A stretch of DNA of 54,564 bases, from assembly GCA_937922815.1 (NCBI GenBank), contig CALAJP010000258.1, forward strand, positions 1-54,564. Direction: 5' to 3'. Below are positions 15,976 through 26,100 of this stretch, piece after piece. The position numbers and the translations under genes are program-made. The notes under the pieces were generated by a model that worked only from the letters and a program-made list of their open reading frames with translations, searched no databases and was not told where the DNA came from. This DNA comes from an uncultured Saprospiraceae bacterium. GTDB lineage: Bacteria > Bacteroidota > Bacteroidia > Chitinophagales > Saprospiraceae. Position 1 is the first letter of the stretch. Each line of letters begins with the position of its first letter.

Positions 15976-17166
15976 CTAGTTTTCAGAAGAAGATTGAATG
16001 TGTTCCCATATTTTTTTGTCTATTTCCGAAAAAGCGACCTCTCTTCTGTCCATCATTCTCTCCGCAGTTTCCAGAGCTTTGTCTAGTTTGTGAGCAACAG
16101 CCTTGTTTGGTAAGCCTATCCACTCAAAATTATCGACATTTTTAGGAGGCATTCCTGCACCAAAAATATTAGAAGCTATTCCGACAACGGTTCCTGTATT
16201 AAACATGGTATTGATACCCGATTTAGAATGATCCCCCATCATCAGGCCACAAAATTGTTGTTTACTGTCTTCGAATTCGCTTGTATGCATATTCCAAACA
16301 TTTACATTACCGTAATTGTTTTTCATGTTAGAAGTATTGGTATCTGCACCCAGATTACACCATTCGCCTATTACGGAATTACCTAAATAACCTTCATGCC
16401 CTTTGTTAGAATATGAGCTAATGATTGAGTTTTTGATTTCTCCTCCCGCTCTTACATGAGTACCTAAACTAGTAGCACCATAAACTTTAGAATTAACCTT
16501 CAAGCTTGAATTAGATCCCATACTATAAGGCCCCATAATAACAGAACCGTGCATGATTTCAGCATTTTCGCCGATTATAATCGGTCCATTAGAAGCATCC
16601 AAAATTACATTATGACCAATTTTGACTCCTTTAGAAACAAAAATCTCTTTAGGATTGATTGCCGTACAATGCTTAGGAATTGCTTGAGTTTTGATAGTAG
16701 AATTGATTCTTTCAAAATCAGCTCTAATAGCGATGTCATTTAATAAGAATAAATCCCATTTGTGCGTTATTTTATACAATGGCGTTCCTTCTAATTCTAT
16801 TCCTATTAACTCATCTATTTCTTCTTCTTGCATTAATTTATGAAACTGTTCTGCTTCTAATTTAGCAGCTACCAATTCTCCGTCTTGCAATAAAGCGGTA
16901 TTGTTTTCTAACTGTTTAATTAATTTGACTAGGGACGCATTGGGCAATACAGAACCATTAACAACGTAGTTCTCGGCTGCTATTTCAATAGGAAATTTAT
17001 CCGATAAATAATCTTGAGTAATATGAGAACCTGTACAGTCAAGTTCGTACTCCCATTTTTCTTGAATAGACATGGCTCCTATCAATAACTTCGCGACAGG
17101 CTTAGTGTAAGTAAAAGGTAATAGATTGTCTCTAGAAAAATCATCAAATAATATCAAGTTGGGCAT
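15976..17166 (-). CDS. GlmU-like sugar nucleotidyltransferase/acetyltransferase
   Basis: A 396-residue protein of the alternative Bacteroidota GlmU type (TIGR03991-like), proposed to make UDP-GlcNAc from glucosamine-1-phosphate for peptidoglycan and LPS. It starts L-I-L-F-D-D-F-S-R-D-N-L-L-P-F-T. The usual long pyrophosphorylase motif is reduced to this short form. The C-terminal half is a left-handed beta-helix with hexapeptide repeats (A-E-I-M-H-G-S-V-I-M-G-P, N-S-V-I-G-E-W-C-N-L-G-A-D-T-N-T-S-N). It is the first gene of the minus-strand set and is divergent from kdsA, so two envelope-precursor genes share a 184-base control region. Confidence 0.85.
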   Translation of the reverse strand: MPNLILFDDFSRDNLLPFTYTKPVAKLLIGAMSIQEKWEYELDCTGSHITQDYLSDKFPIEIAAENYVVNGSVLPNASLVKLIKQLENNTALLQDGELVAAKLEAEQFHKLMQEEEIDELIGIELEGTPLYKITHKWDLFLLNDIAIRADFERINSTIKTQAIPKHCTAINPKEIFVSKGVKIGHNVILDASNGPIIIGENAEIMHGSVIMGPYSMGSNSSLKVNSKVYGATSLGTHVRAGGEIKNSIISSYSNKGHEGYLGNSVIGEWCNLGADTNTSNMKNNYGNVNVWNMHTSEFEDSKQQFCGLMMGDHSKSGINTMFNTGTVVGIASNIFGAGMPPKNVDNFEWIGLPNKAVAHKLDKALETAERMMDRREVAFSEIDKKIWEHIQSSSEN

Positions 17167-17206
17167 CAGCGTATGAAAAATTGTTGGTGTAAAATGTTAT
17201 GCAATA

Positions 17207-17214
17207 CAAAAATA
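17207..17214 (-). promoter_or_regulatory. -7 box for the GlmU-like operon
   Basis: The minus strand reads TATTTTTG here, matching TAnnTTTG, 40 bases upstream of the ATG. No TTG sits at the expected -33 spacing, so support is partial. Confidence 0.4.
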
Positions 17215-17350
17215 GTGATAAGCCTAATTATAAGTCTATTTTATTTCTATATTTTTTAATTAGAATATGTTATATTTAATTTTAAACTGCAATTTAACAT
17301 TTATGTTTGATTGACAGCGACAATTATATTTCAAATATTAAATATTTTTA

Positions 17351-18127
17351 ATGCCAAAATTAAAACTCATTTGTGGCCCTTGTGCCATAGAGTCTAGAGA
17401 TACTACTTTCCAGATAGCAGAACATGTCATAAATGTGTGTTCTAAATTAGATATAGAACTTATCTTTAAAGGAAGTTATAAAAAAGCAAATCGAACAAAA
17501 TTAAACTCTTTTACAGGAATTGCTCCCGAAAAAGCTTTAGAAATACTAAAGGAAGTAGGAGAACAATTTAGTGTTGATACGATTACGGATGTTCATGAAA
17601 GTCCAGATCCTGCAATGGCAGCTCAATATGTAACGCATCTTCAAATTCCAGCCTTTTTGTGCCGTCAAACAGATTTGTTAATTGCTGCGGGTAAGACAAA
17701 TTGTACCATTAATATTAAAAAAGGTCAATTCCTATCCCCCGAAGCTATGCAATTTCCATTAGAAAAAATAAAATCGACGGGCAATCATAAAGTTTGGTTG
17801 TGTGAAAGAGGAACCACTTTCGGGTATTCTGATTTAATTGTAGATGCTACTTCTATCAAAAGGATGAAAAGTTTTAACCAACCCGTTATTATGGATTGTA
17901 CACATGCTACTCAAAAGCCTAACCGTTCGGTGGGGGTAACAGGTGGTGGCCCCGAAATGATAGGTACATTAGCTTATGCTGCAGTAGCGACAGGTGCTGA
18001 TGGACTATTTATAGAAGCTCATCCTAGTCCGTCCGAAGCAATGAGTGACGCTCAGTCGATGTTAGAAATGAATTTATTAGAACCTATTCTCAATAAAGTT
18101 TTGCGTATTCGTGAAGCTACTTTATAA
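17351..18127 (+). CDS. kdsA: 2-dehydro-3-deoxyphosphooctonate aldolase (KDO-8-P synthase)
   Basis: A 258-residue cytoplasmic enzyme joining phosphoenolpyruvate and arabinose-5-phosphate to KDO-8-phosphate for the LPS inner core. It has C-G-P-C-A-I-E-S-R-D at 8-17, F-K-G-S-Y-K-K-A-N-R-T, R-Q-T-D-L, K-K-G-Q-F and C-E-R-G-T-T-F-G-Y. C11, where E. coli KdsA has Asn, with the His of D-C-T-H-A, the Glu of I-E-A-H-P and the Asp of S-D-A-Q-S, gives the metal-dependent class. It heads a three-gene run with the AhpD-like gene (9 bases) and murQ (3 bases). TATGTTTG at 17302-17309 may be its -7 box, though no -33 TTG is seen. Confidence 0.95.
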   Translation: MPKLKLICGPCAIESRDTTFQIAEHVINVCSKLDIELIFKGSYKKANRTKLNSFTGIAPEKALEILKEVGEQFSVDTITDVHESPDPAMAAQYVTHLQIPAFLCRQTDLLIAAGKTNCTINIKKGQFLSPEAMQFPLEKIKSTGNHKVWLCERGTTFGYSDLIVDATSIKRMKSFNQPVIMDCTHATQKPNRSVGVTGGGPEMIGTLAYAAVATGADGLFIEAHPSPSEAMSDAQSMLEMNLLEPILNKVLRIREATL

Positions 18128-18136
18128 TTTTTATAA

Positions 18137-18736
18137 ATGGAAAAGCCTTTAGTTAACCCAACAGTTGATCAATCCGACCCAGAATTACAAAAGCTAATTC
18201 TTTTTTATAACGAAACCTTAGGTTTTTGTCCTAATAGTGTTTTAACGATGTTTCATCGACCTCGAATCGCTTATGCATTTATAGAAATGAATAAAGCTGT
18301 GATGGAAAACAAAGGTCGTGTGACTTCTGCACTGAAACGACTTATTGCCTATGTCTCGAGTTATTCAACGGGGTGTAGATACTGTCAAGCACATACGATA
18401 CGTGCGGCCGAAAGATATGGAGCCAGTGACGAACAATTGGTAAACATTTGGGAGTTTGAAACACATAGTTCATTTTCTGAAGCTGAAAAAGCGGCTTTAG
18501 CATATTCAATTGCTGCTTCGGCAGTGCCTAATATGGTAAATGATGAAATTGCAACTCGATTAAGACAGCATTGGAACGAAGGCGAAATTGTTGAAATTTC
18601 TGGAGTGGTAGCCTTGTTCGGTTATCTAAACCGATGGAACGATTCGATGGGAACAGAAATGGAAAAAGGAGCAATAGAATCAGGAAAAGAATTATTGGAG
18701 TCTAAAGGCTGGAATGTAGGTAAACATGAATATTGA
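18137..18736 (+). CDS. Carboxymuconolactone decarboxylase / AhpD-like protein
   Basis: A 199-residue all-helical protein with the AhpD-type redox motif T-G-C-R-Y-C-Q-A-H (C80, C83, H86), followed by a second repeat-like helical part (W-N-E-G-E-I-V-E-I-S-G-V-V-A-L-F-G-Y-L-N-R-W-N-D). Family members reduce peroxides or relay electrons to peroxiredoxins; a few are lactone decarboxylases. The CxxCxxH motif favours peroxidase activity. It lies between kdsA and murQ with gaps of 9 and 3 bases, so it is co-transcribed with envelope genes, although no functional link is obvious. Confidence 0.85.
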   Translation: MEKPLVNPTVDQSDPELQKLILFYNETLGFCPNSVLTMFHRPRIAYAFIEMNKAVMENKGRVTSALKRLIAYVSSYSTGCRYCQAHTIRAAERYGASDEQLVNIWEFETHSSFSEAEKAALAYSIAASAVPNMVNDEIATRLRQHWNEGEIVEISGVVALFGYLNRWNDSMGTEMEKGAIESGKELLESKGWNVGKHEY

Positions 18737-18739
18737 AAT

Positions 18740-19558
18740 ATGATAATCAGAACAACAGAGCAAGAGTCGCATTATAAAAATTTAGAAAAAAAATCTACGG
18801 CCGAATTAATAGCCTCTATTAATAAAGAAGATCAGAAAGTAGCGTTAGCGATTGAAAAAATAATCCCATCGATAACCGATTTGGTGGAAGCTGTAACTAC
18901 AAAAATGGAAACGGGAGGACGATTATTTTATTTGGGGGCAGGAACGAGCGGCCGCTTAGGAGTCTTAGACGCGTCGGAATGTCCGCCAACTTATGGTGTG
19001 CCCGCAGGATGGGTTGTAGGACTTATTGCTGGAGGCGATCGTGCATTACGGTTTTCTATCGAAAATGCTGAGGATGATCCAAAACAAGGGTGGAAGGATT
19101 TAGCAGAACATAATATTAATGAAAATGATTTTGTGGTAGGAATTGCCGCTTCGGGAACAACTCCTTATGTGGTTAATGCTTTGAAAGATTGTAAAGCAAA
19201 AGGTATTCTGACAGGGGCAATTAGTTGTAATGAAAATGCTCCAATCTGTGAAATTGCGGATTATCCGATTACTTGTGTAGTAGGTCCAGAGTTTGTGACA
19301 GGAAGTACAAGAATGAAGTCGGGTACTGCACAGAAGATGATTTTGAATATGATTACCACTTCGACGATGATAAAACTAGGAAAGGTAAAAGGCAATCGTA
19401 TGGTCGATATGCAATTGAGTAATGCAAAATTAATCCAAAGGGCTATAGATATGGTAGCTGAAATAACAGGCTTAGACCAAGAAAAGTCGTCAGAATTACT
19501 TTCTAAAACAAATAATGTTCGTGAAGCTGTAGCATTATTCTATAATTCAGGTAAGTAA
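18740..19558 (+). CDS. murQ: N-acetylmuramic acid 6-phosphate etherase
   Basis: A 272-residue SIS-domain lyase that splits MurNAc-6-phosphate into GlcNAc-6-phosphate and D-lactate in peptidoglycan recycling. The signature A-G-T-S-G-R-L-G-V-L-D-A-S-E-C-P-P-T-Y lies at 68-86 with the catalytic Glu at E80, and I-E-N-A-E-D-D-P carries the second conserved Glu. G-S-T-R-M-K-S-G-T-A-Q-K further on is the phosphosugar site. It is slightly shorter at the C-terminus than the E. coli enzyme (about 298). It is the last gene of the kdsA run. No PTS importer or amidase lies nearby. Confidence 0.95.
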   Translation: MIIRTTEQESHYKNLEKKSTAELIASINKEDQKVALAIEKIIPSITDLVEAVTTKMETGGRLFYLGAGTSGRLGVLDASECPPTYGVPAGWVVGLIAGGDRALRFSIENAEDDPKQGWKDLAEHNINENDFVVGIAASGTTPYVVNALKDCKAKGILTGAISCNENAPICEIADYPITCVVGPEFVTGSTRMKSGTAQKMILNMITTSTMIKLGKVKGNRMVDMQLSNAKLIQRAIDMVAEITGLDQEKSSELLSKTNNVREAVALFYNSGK

Positions 19559-19831
19559 AAGTTGTTTCTATGCTAAGATTTCAATGAATAAAGGCTTGTT
19601 ATAATTGGGATTGGTGTCCCAAAATTGTATTTTTTTGTCAAAATGAGATGAAAAACGCTTTTAAGAAATAGGGTAGAAAAAGGATGGTAAATAATATTTT
19701 ATTTTATATTACTGTGGCTTAGTTTTTTATATATTTTTATTTTTTTATATGAAAAAATGAGATGTTGGAGGTATATGGTTTGCAACTAAGAAAGTATAAC
19801 TATTATATAAAACTTTCAAACAAAATACACC

Positions 19832-20749
19832 ATGAAGCATTTCTTAATCATCTTTGTAGCAACAATATTCACACACACATTATTAGGACAACAAGAAGCT
19901 GCATTCACACACTATATGCATAACACACAAGCTGTAAATCCTGGATATGTAGGGACAAGAGAAGCATTGACAGTAACTGCACTATATAGAAGACAATGGG
20001 TAGGATTTGAAGGCGCACCAGAAACACAAACAGTAACAATTCACACGCCCTTAAAGAATGAAAATTTAGGAGTAGGGTTTTCACTAATAAATGATAAAAT
20101 AGGACCATTACAGACCCAAACAGTTACAGCAGATATAGCATATAAATTAAGATTTGGAAACGGAAGGTATTTGTCATTAGGAATAAAAGGAGGTGTTGAT
20201 TTTAGAAGAAATACAGTAAATAGATTATTTGCGAATGACGAAGGAGATGCATCATTAGCAGTAGATCCAAGAACAAGTACATTCGGAAATGTAGGAACAG
20301 GAGCATATTATTATAGCGATAAGTTTTATGTGGGAGCATCAGTAACAGGTTTATTAAGAAGCAACTTAGGAAAACTTGAGTCGGGTCTAGCAAAGCAAGA
20401 GATACACGGATATTTCATAACGGGAACATACTTTGATATATCAGAATCTATCGAATTTAAGCCTACAGCATTAGTTAGAGTTGTACCCAATGCACCGATA
20501 CAAGTAGAAATGACAGCTACTTTCATTTTGAATGAGAAATTCACAGCAGGAGGTTTTTATAGAGGAGGAGATGGAGCAGGATTGTTGGCAGGAGTTTATG
20601 TACAACCTAATATGTACTTAGGATATTCATATGATTATTCAATATCAAACATAACAGGAGAGTCAAACCAAGGAACACACGAAGTTATCGTAACTTATGA
20701 TTTTGTATTGAAACATAACAATATCATCAGATCACCAAGATACTTCTAA
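19832..20749 (+). CDS. PorP/SprF-family T9SS outer-membrane protein, copy 1
   Basis: A 305-residue outer-membrane beta-barrel. A signal peptide (MKHFLIIFVATIFTHTLLGQ) precedes the family start F-T-H-Y-M-H-N-T-Q-A-V-N-P-G-Y-V-G-T-R, followed by Y-R-R-Q-W-V-G-F-E-G-A-P. The last residue is Phe, as usual for barrels. PorP and SprF proteins work with T9SS, and SprF-like members are needed for secretion or surface attachment of type-B (CHU_C) cargo such as SprB. Such cargo is encoded at 6867, 12297 and 23130. It shares about half its residues by eye with the copy at 38138. It is a single gene ended by the hairpin at 20781. Confidence 0.92.
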   Translation: MKHFLIIFVATIFTHTLLGQQEAAFTHYMHNTQAVNPGYVGTREALTVTALYRRQWVGFEGAPETQTVTIHTPLKNENLGVGFSLINDKIGPLQTQTVTADIAYKLRFGNGRYLSLGIKGGVDFRRNTVNRLFANDEGDASLAVDPRTSTFGNVGTGAYYYSDKFYVGASVTGLLRSNLGKLESGLAKQEIHGYFITGTYFDISESIEFKPTALVRVVPNAPIQVEMTATFILNEKFTAGGFYRGGDGAGLLAGVYVQPNMYLGYSYDYSISNITGESNQGTHEVIVTYDFVLKHNNIIRSPRYF

Positions 20750-20780
20750 AGAATATATAATAGTTATTAATGATTTTGAG

Positions 20781-20816
20781 GTTGCTATTCTCTATACAGA
20801 GGGTAGCAACTTTTTT
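20781..20816 (+). terminator. Terminator after PorP/SprF copy 1
   Basis: GTTGCTATTCTC (20781-20792) pairs with GAGGGTAGCAAC (20799-20810) using two G-T wobbles, followed by six T (20811-20816). Confidence 0.85.
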
Positions 20817-20890
20817 ATGTTCGGTTCAGAATTAGAGAAAAAGAACCATAATAATGTCTCTTGTTTCTAATAAAAGGGGCATTTTGTTTT

Positions 20891-20934
20891 AAAAAAAAAG
20901 CTATTCTCAACCTTATGGTTAAGAATAGCTTTTT
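20891..20934 (-). terminator. Terminator after lysS
   Basis: On the minus strand, AAAAAGCTATTCTTAACC and GGTTGAGAATAGCTTTTT pair over 18 bases with one T-G wobble and a four-base loop, and the T-run continues. The mismatch becomes C-A on the plus strand, so it is tuned for the lysS direction. Confidence 0.88.
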
Positions 20935-20962
20935 AGGTTAAAATTTAATATTTAGAAGTGGT

Positions 20963-22870
20963 TTAGCACTTTTCTACCCAAAGTCCATTTTCATCTTTGG
21001 TTACTTTTGCTAATCCATTTTTCGTTAAAAATTTAATACTTTTATCCCATTTTTTGTTACTTAGACCTGCATTTTCTTTAGCTTCTGCTAATGCCATAGT
21101 CCCAGATGCCGGGAGAACTTCATAAACAGCTTTTTCGTCATCATTCATTTCAATAGTTGCCTTTTCGGGCTTCATTTGAGGGAAGAATAATACTTCTTGA
21201 ATCGAAGAGTTGTCGGTCATCAACATCGTCAATCTATCAATTCCGATACCTAAGCCAGAAGTAGGAGGCATTCCATATTCTAAAGCTCTTAAAAAGTCTT
21301 CGTCAAGAACCATAGCCTCGTCGTCACCTCTATCCGCTAGTTTTAATTGATCTTCGAACCTTTCTCTTTGGTCGATAGGATCATTCAACTCCGAATAAGC
21401 ATTGGCAATTTCTTTTCCATTGACAAAAAGCTCAAAACGTTCCACTAAGCCCTCAGAAGTTCTGTGTTTCTTAGCAAGTGGTGTCATTTCCAAAGGATAA
21501 TCAGTGATATAAGTAGGTTGAATAAGGTTAGCTTCTACTTTTTCTCCAAAAATCTCGTCGATTAGTTTTCCTCGACCCATAGTATCATCCAGTTCGATGC
21601 CCCAACTTTTACAAAGACTTCTCAGTTCCGCTTCATTTTTTTCAGAAATATCGATACCCGTATATTTTTCGATAGACTCATACATCGTTAGTCTTTCGTA
21701 AGGACCTTTAAATTCTATGTCTTTTCCGCCATAACTGACTTTTGTATCTCCTGTCACGGCAAGAGCGACTTTTTCTAAGCAGGTTTCAACCATTTCCATC
21801 ATCCAAATGTAGTCTTTGTAGGCTACATAAATTTCCATAGAAGTAAATTCAGGGTTATGGGTTCTGTCCATTCCTTCGTTTCTGAACATTTTCCCAAACT
21901 CATAGACCCCGTCAAAGCCACCAACGATTAGCCTTTTTAGGTACAACTCGTTAGCAATTCGCATATACAAAGGAATATCTAATGAATTGTGATGCGTATC
22001 GAAAGGTCTCGCCGCTGCTCCTCCATGAATGGGTTGAAGGATAGGGGTTTCTACTTCTAACCATCCTTGGTCGTTGAAATAGTTACGCATAGATTGAATA
22101 ACCTTAGTTCTTTTCAAGAAAACTTCTTTCACTTTTGGGTTAACAACCAAATCTACATAACGCATACGGTAACGCATTTCAGGGTTAGTGAATGCATCGT
22201 GAATATTACCCTCTTTGTCTGTTTTTACAATAGGCAAATTTCTTAAAGACTTGCTTAAAAATTGAATTTTTTCAACTTTCACACTGACTTCACCTGTTCC
22301 TGTTGCAAAATATTGTCCCCATATAGCAATGAAATCGCCAATATGGAGTAATTTCATTAGTGCTTTGTTTGTTGTCTTTTCATCGTCAGAACTACCAATA
22401 CCTTTTTTGTCGAAGTATATTTGAATTTGCCCTTCACTATCTTGTAGTTTTACAAACGGACCTCGTTGTCCCATAAATCTACCTGCCATGCAAACTTTCG
22501 TAGTTCCAAAACTACCCAAAGCATTTTGTTTTAAGTTTGGTAACCATTCTTCCCAATTGATAGGATTTCCGTTAGCATCTGTAACTGTTTTTCCTTCTAT
22601 GAGGGACGAAAAATCTGCATCTGCTTCAACTTTAGACGCGTTAAACTTATTCCTTAGGATAATTGCAGACAAACTTGATGAATCAGAAGAGCTTAGCCCT
22701 TGCACTGTATCAATAATTTCACGTATATTTGTTCTGTACTCCTTAGTCGTAAACTTATTAGAAAGGGTATCAACGGGTACTTTCTCAGCAGGAAAAGGAT
22801 TAATACCTAATGCCTTTATTTTATTTAGGGCTTCTAATCGTACCTGATCTTGGTCACTTTTGATACTCAT
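20963..22870 (-). CDS. lysS: Lysyl-tRNA synthetase, class II, with extra N-terminal insert and C-terminal extension
   Basis: A 635-residue synthetase that charges tRNA-Lys. The family start [13 protein letters not shown] is followed by an OB-fold ([15 protein letters not shown]). The class II catalytic domain has [14 protein letters not shown] (motif 2) and [12 protein letters not shown] (motif 3). It is longer than most bacterial LysRS (about 500). About 70 residues (roughly 50-120, Ser-rich then with N-W-E-E-W-L-P-N-L) are inserted before the OB-fold, and about 65 follow the core, rich in Lys/Glu with a winged-helix-like pattern ([15 protein letters not shown]). C-terminal extensions occur in other Bacteroidota; the insert looks unusual. 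Confidence 0.95.
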   Translation of the reverse strand: MSIKSDQDQVRLEALNKIKALGINPFPAEKVPVDTLSNKFTTKEYRTNIREIIDTVQGLSSSDSSSLSAIILRNKFNASKVEADADFSSLIEGKTVTDANGNPINWEEWLPNLKQNALGSFGTTKVCMAGRFMGQRGPFVKLQDSEGQIQIYFDKKGIGSSDDEKTTNKALMKLLHIGDFIAIWGQYFATGTGEVSVKVEKIQFLSKSLRNLPIVKTDKEGNIHDAFTNPEMRYRMRYVDLVVNPKVKEVFLKRTKVIQSMRNYFNDQGWLEVETPILQPIHGGAAARPFDTHHNSLDIPLYMRIANELYLKRLIVGGFDGVYEFGKMFRNEGMDRTHNPEFTSMEIYVAYKDYIWMMEMVETCLEKVALAVTGDTKVSYGGKDIEFKGPYERLTMYESIEKYTGIDISEKNEAELRSLCKSWGIELDDTMGRGKLIDEIFGEKVEANLIQPTYITDYPLEMTPLAKKHRTSEGLVERFELFVNGKEIANAYSELNDPIDQRERFEDQLKLADRGDDEAMVLDEDFLRALEYGMPPTSGLGIGIDRLTMLMTDNSSIQEVLFFPQMKPEKATIEMNDDEKAVYEVLPASGTMALAEAKENAGLSNKKWDKSIKFLTKNGLAKVTKDENGLWVEKC

Positions 22871-22965
22871 ACATTTTATTTTTTGTTATTTTATTACCAT
22901 TCCTTAATATCGATTCCCACTAAAGTTAACAACAAGTAGTGAGTGCTTTTGAAGGCGTTTGCCCG

Positions 22966-22973
22966 CAAAAATA
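22966..22973 (-). promoter_or_regulatory. -7 box for lysS
   Basis: TATTTTTG on the minus strand, about 95 bases upstream of the ATG at 22870, matches TAnnTTTG. A clear -33 TTG is not seen. Confidence 0.35.
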
Positions 22974-23129
22974 CTACATTACACTATAAATTAATTGAAT
23001 AATTGTGAAGTCTTTGAATAAAAAAGTACATTTTTAGTCGTTTTCGGTTGAAAATATATTCAAAGAGAGCATTGATACGTTATATAATTTTACAATACGA
23101 CAGTCATATTTTTATGATTGGAATAAATC

Positions 23130-26100
23130 ATGACAAGACAAACTCTCTATATCGCTTTTTTAAAAATTGTGCTAGTTTACGCTATGCTCTGTTTTACTAA
23201 TGCGGTTACTGCACAATGTCCAAATATTACGACAATAACGGCAGAAAACGGTTGCGATGCAGGCTCTCCATGTATATTTTGTTTTGATGAACCCCAATCT
23301 TTTAACTTTACGGTTAGTGGAACTAATATCCCTGAGGGCACACCGCTTTCTTGGAGAGTGACAGTAGATACCAATGATTTAGGTTCAGCAACAAACATCT
23401 CCAAACTAAGTAACTTTTCGACTGTTGATGTTGATAATGTGGATCGTTGCGATGTTTGCCCTACAACATTAGGAATAATGGTGGATGCTTGTAATGAAGA
23501 TGGAATAGGAGAGGGGAATAATGAATTTATGGTGATTCATTCAGGTTCAGGCTTCTTAGCTTCAGAATTGGGAGTTAATTTTGGCTTTCAAGGAATGGGG
23601 ATTTCGAATGATGGAGATATAAATTTGGGCAATTCGCCTTGTATTTTTCGTGTTCAACCAGAAGCGAATTTAATTACCCAATTAAATCAATCTTGCACCG
23701 ACTTTATTCCTGCGGGAAGAAATACAACTATTCCTGCGAATTCTCTAGTCGTAATATTTACGAGTTCGAATGCTACTAGAGAATATGATTTGAGTGTACT
23801 TTGCGATAGCGGAGAAAATATTTTTGTTCTTCAGAATGAATGCGAACGAACCCCTAGAAATGGAGCGTTTTCTAATGGACGATCCGAAGAAACTCCTTTT
23901 ACAACAGAGCTATATTTAGAAGAATGTGACAATGCTTGTAAAACAGCCTTTACCTATGACAGAGGAGAAATTGGAAACTCAGAAACTTCTTCAACTTTTG
24001 TGCTTCAAGATCAAAACACTGGACAAATAGAATACTTTACAGATTTGGATTGTAATGTTCCTGTTGGTTTCAATTTAGAAAAACCAAGTACTTTTGCACA
24101 AAGCACAATTCAGTTTGATTTGAATTGTATTGATATAAATGCGATAAAAGACGAAGCTGAATTTTTCGTATATGCCCATGTTCAAGGGGCTAGTTCTTGT
24201 TTTGCAGAATCTTTACGCTCTGATTTCTTACATTTCAAAAACGATGCGAATCTATGTAAAACATTTGAAGAATTAATTCAAATCCCGAATTTAGTTTGTA
24301 AGGGAATAGATTACAACTTGAATACTCTAGTAGAAAATAATAATGAAATTGGCTTTATTTTTAATCATCCATTTATTAATAATAACATTTTAAATGTTCC
24401 TCTATCAGAAACGATAGATGAAATAGTAGTAACTGTTGTTAATGGAGGTACAAAAAATTGTAATCGTACTCCATTTTCAATTAATATTCCACTTGATGGC
24501 GATAGTCAAAACACTATTCCCGCCCAAATTGATATATGTGAAGGAGAATTGATTGATTTATATGATTTCGTTACGGGAAATTTGGATTTTGGAAATTGGT
24601 CGTTTTTAAGGCAACCTGTCACTGGAGCTGATATAGTGAATTGGGCACCCGCAGTTTATCGATTAGAATATACTTATAATAATTGTACAGATGTTTATGT
24701 ATTAGAAACAGACCTAAATATTGGAGGTAATGTACCTATTGTTACGCCTCTCAATAAACGAGTTTGTAAACAGGATGCGGATTTTGAGCTTAATAGTTTG
24801 ATAGAAGAAGATATTGATGGAGAGTGGTTCTATGAAGGAACAGTTATTTTGTCGGACGAATTTCGTAATTTAAATGCCAATACATACCCGTTGGTTTTTC
24901 AACCAACAGGTTTAGATTGCTATCAGAGTATTACTTTAAATACTATTTTGGTAAATGAACCCGACGTGGTTTTGATAGATACTGTAATATGTCGAGATAT
25001 AAATTCTGTTTTTAGGCTCAACGAATTGTTTTCTAACCTTCTTTTTGCAGACGGTACTTGGTATTTCGAATCTTTTTTAGGTAGAGAAGAACTTTTAGGC
25101 GGCGAATTTGATTTGAATCGTTATTCATTAGGTATTCACGAAGTGATATTCGTTCCTTCTGCTTCTAATACAAGGCTTTGTCAAGATTCATATAGGACGA
25201 CCGTACAAATTTCTGAACCCATTGCTAATCAAGATACTTTAATCGAAAGTTGTGAACCTGAAGTACAGTTCGAATCCGAAATTTATGTAAACGATACAAC
25301 ATTTATCTTGTTTAAGAATGAAGGAGGGTGTGAATATGTGCTAAACGTGAGTATTGATTTTTCGGATAGTATTATTGTAGAAAAAGACTCTATTGTTGCA
25401 TTATGTATGGGAGATGCCATTACTCTACCCGATGGCAGTCTTTTGAATATGGATAACCCCGTAGCTACTATTGTTTCTGCTAGTGAAACGGATTGTTTTG
25501 TATCAAAAATCAATTATCGAGCTCATTTTCAAAACAATATAGTTGTTCATTTGCCAAGTGATACTATTTGTTATGGTGAAAGAGTGCAGATATCGGGCAG
25601 ACAATATGATTATAATAATCTTCCAGGGGACACACTAATAATTAGCATTCCTGGTCAAAGTTGTGATAGCTTAATATTGACAGACTCTTTAATATTTGAA
25701 GGAGAAAGAAGCATTTCGCAGTTAAGGGATACATTGTGTGTGTTAGATACTTTGAATTTGTACAATTTAGACGGTACGTTTTATACACAAATTTTTAATG
25801 AATTAGCGACTAATAATGTTTATAAAGTAGGCTACCCTGATTATAAAAATGAATTAGGCTGTATAAATCCTCTCGATGTTGAAATTTTGTTTCAAAGCCG
25901 ATTCGTAAAAGATACTATTATATCCGCAGAATGTAACGAAGAAAGTTTAATTTATCGAGATTCTATTTTTACGGTTGATAACCCTAGGCATACTTTCTTT
26001 TTTAGACAAAACGAAGATGGAACATGCGATAGTTTAGAAAATGTGACGGTTATTTTTAAAGTTCCCAATCCCATAATTACTATTGATACGGTTCAATGCG

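Noticed and set aside
19605-19628. TTGGGA/TCCCAA hairpin as murQ terminator
   Set aside because: Six-base stem and a broken T-tract; not strong enough to list.
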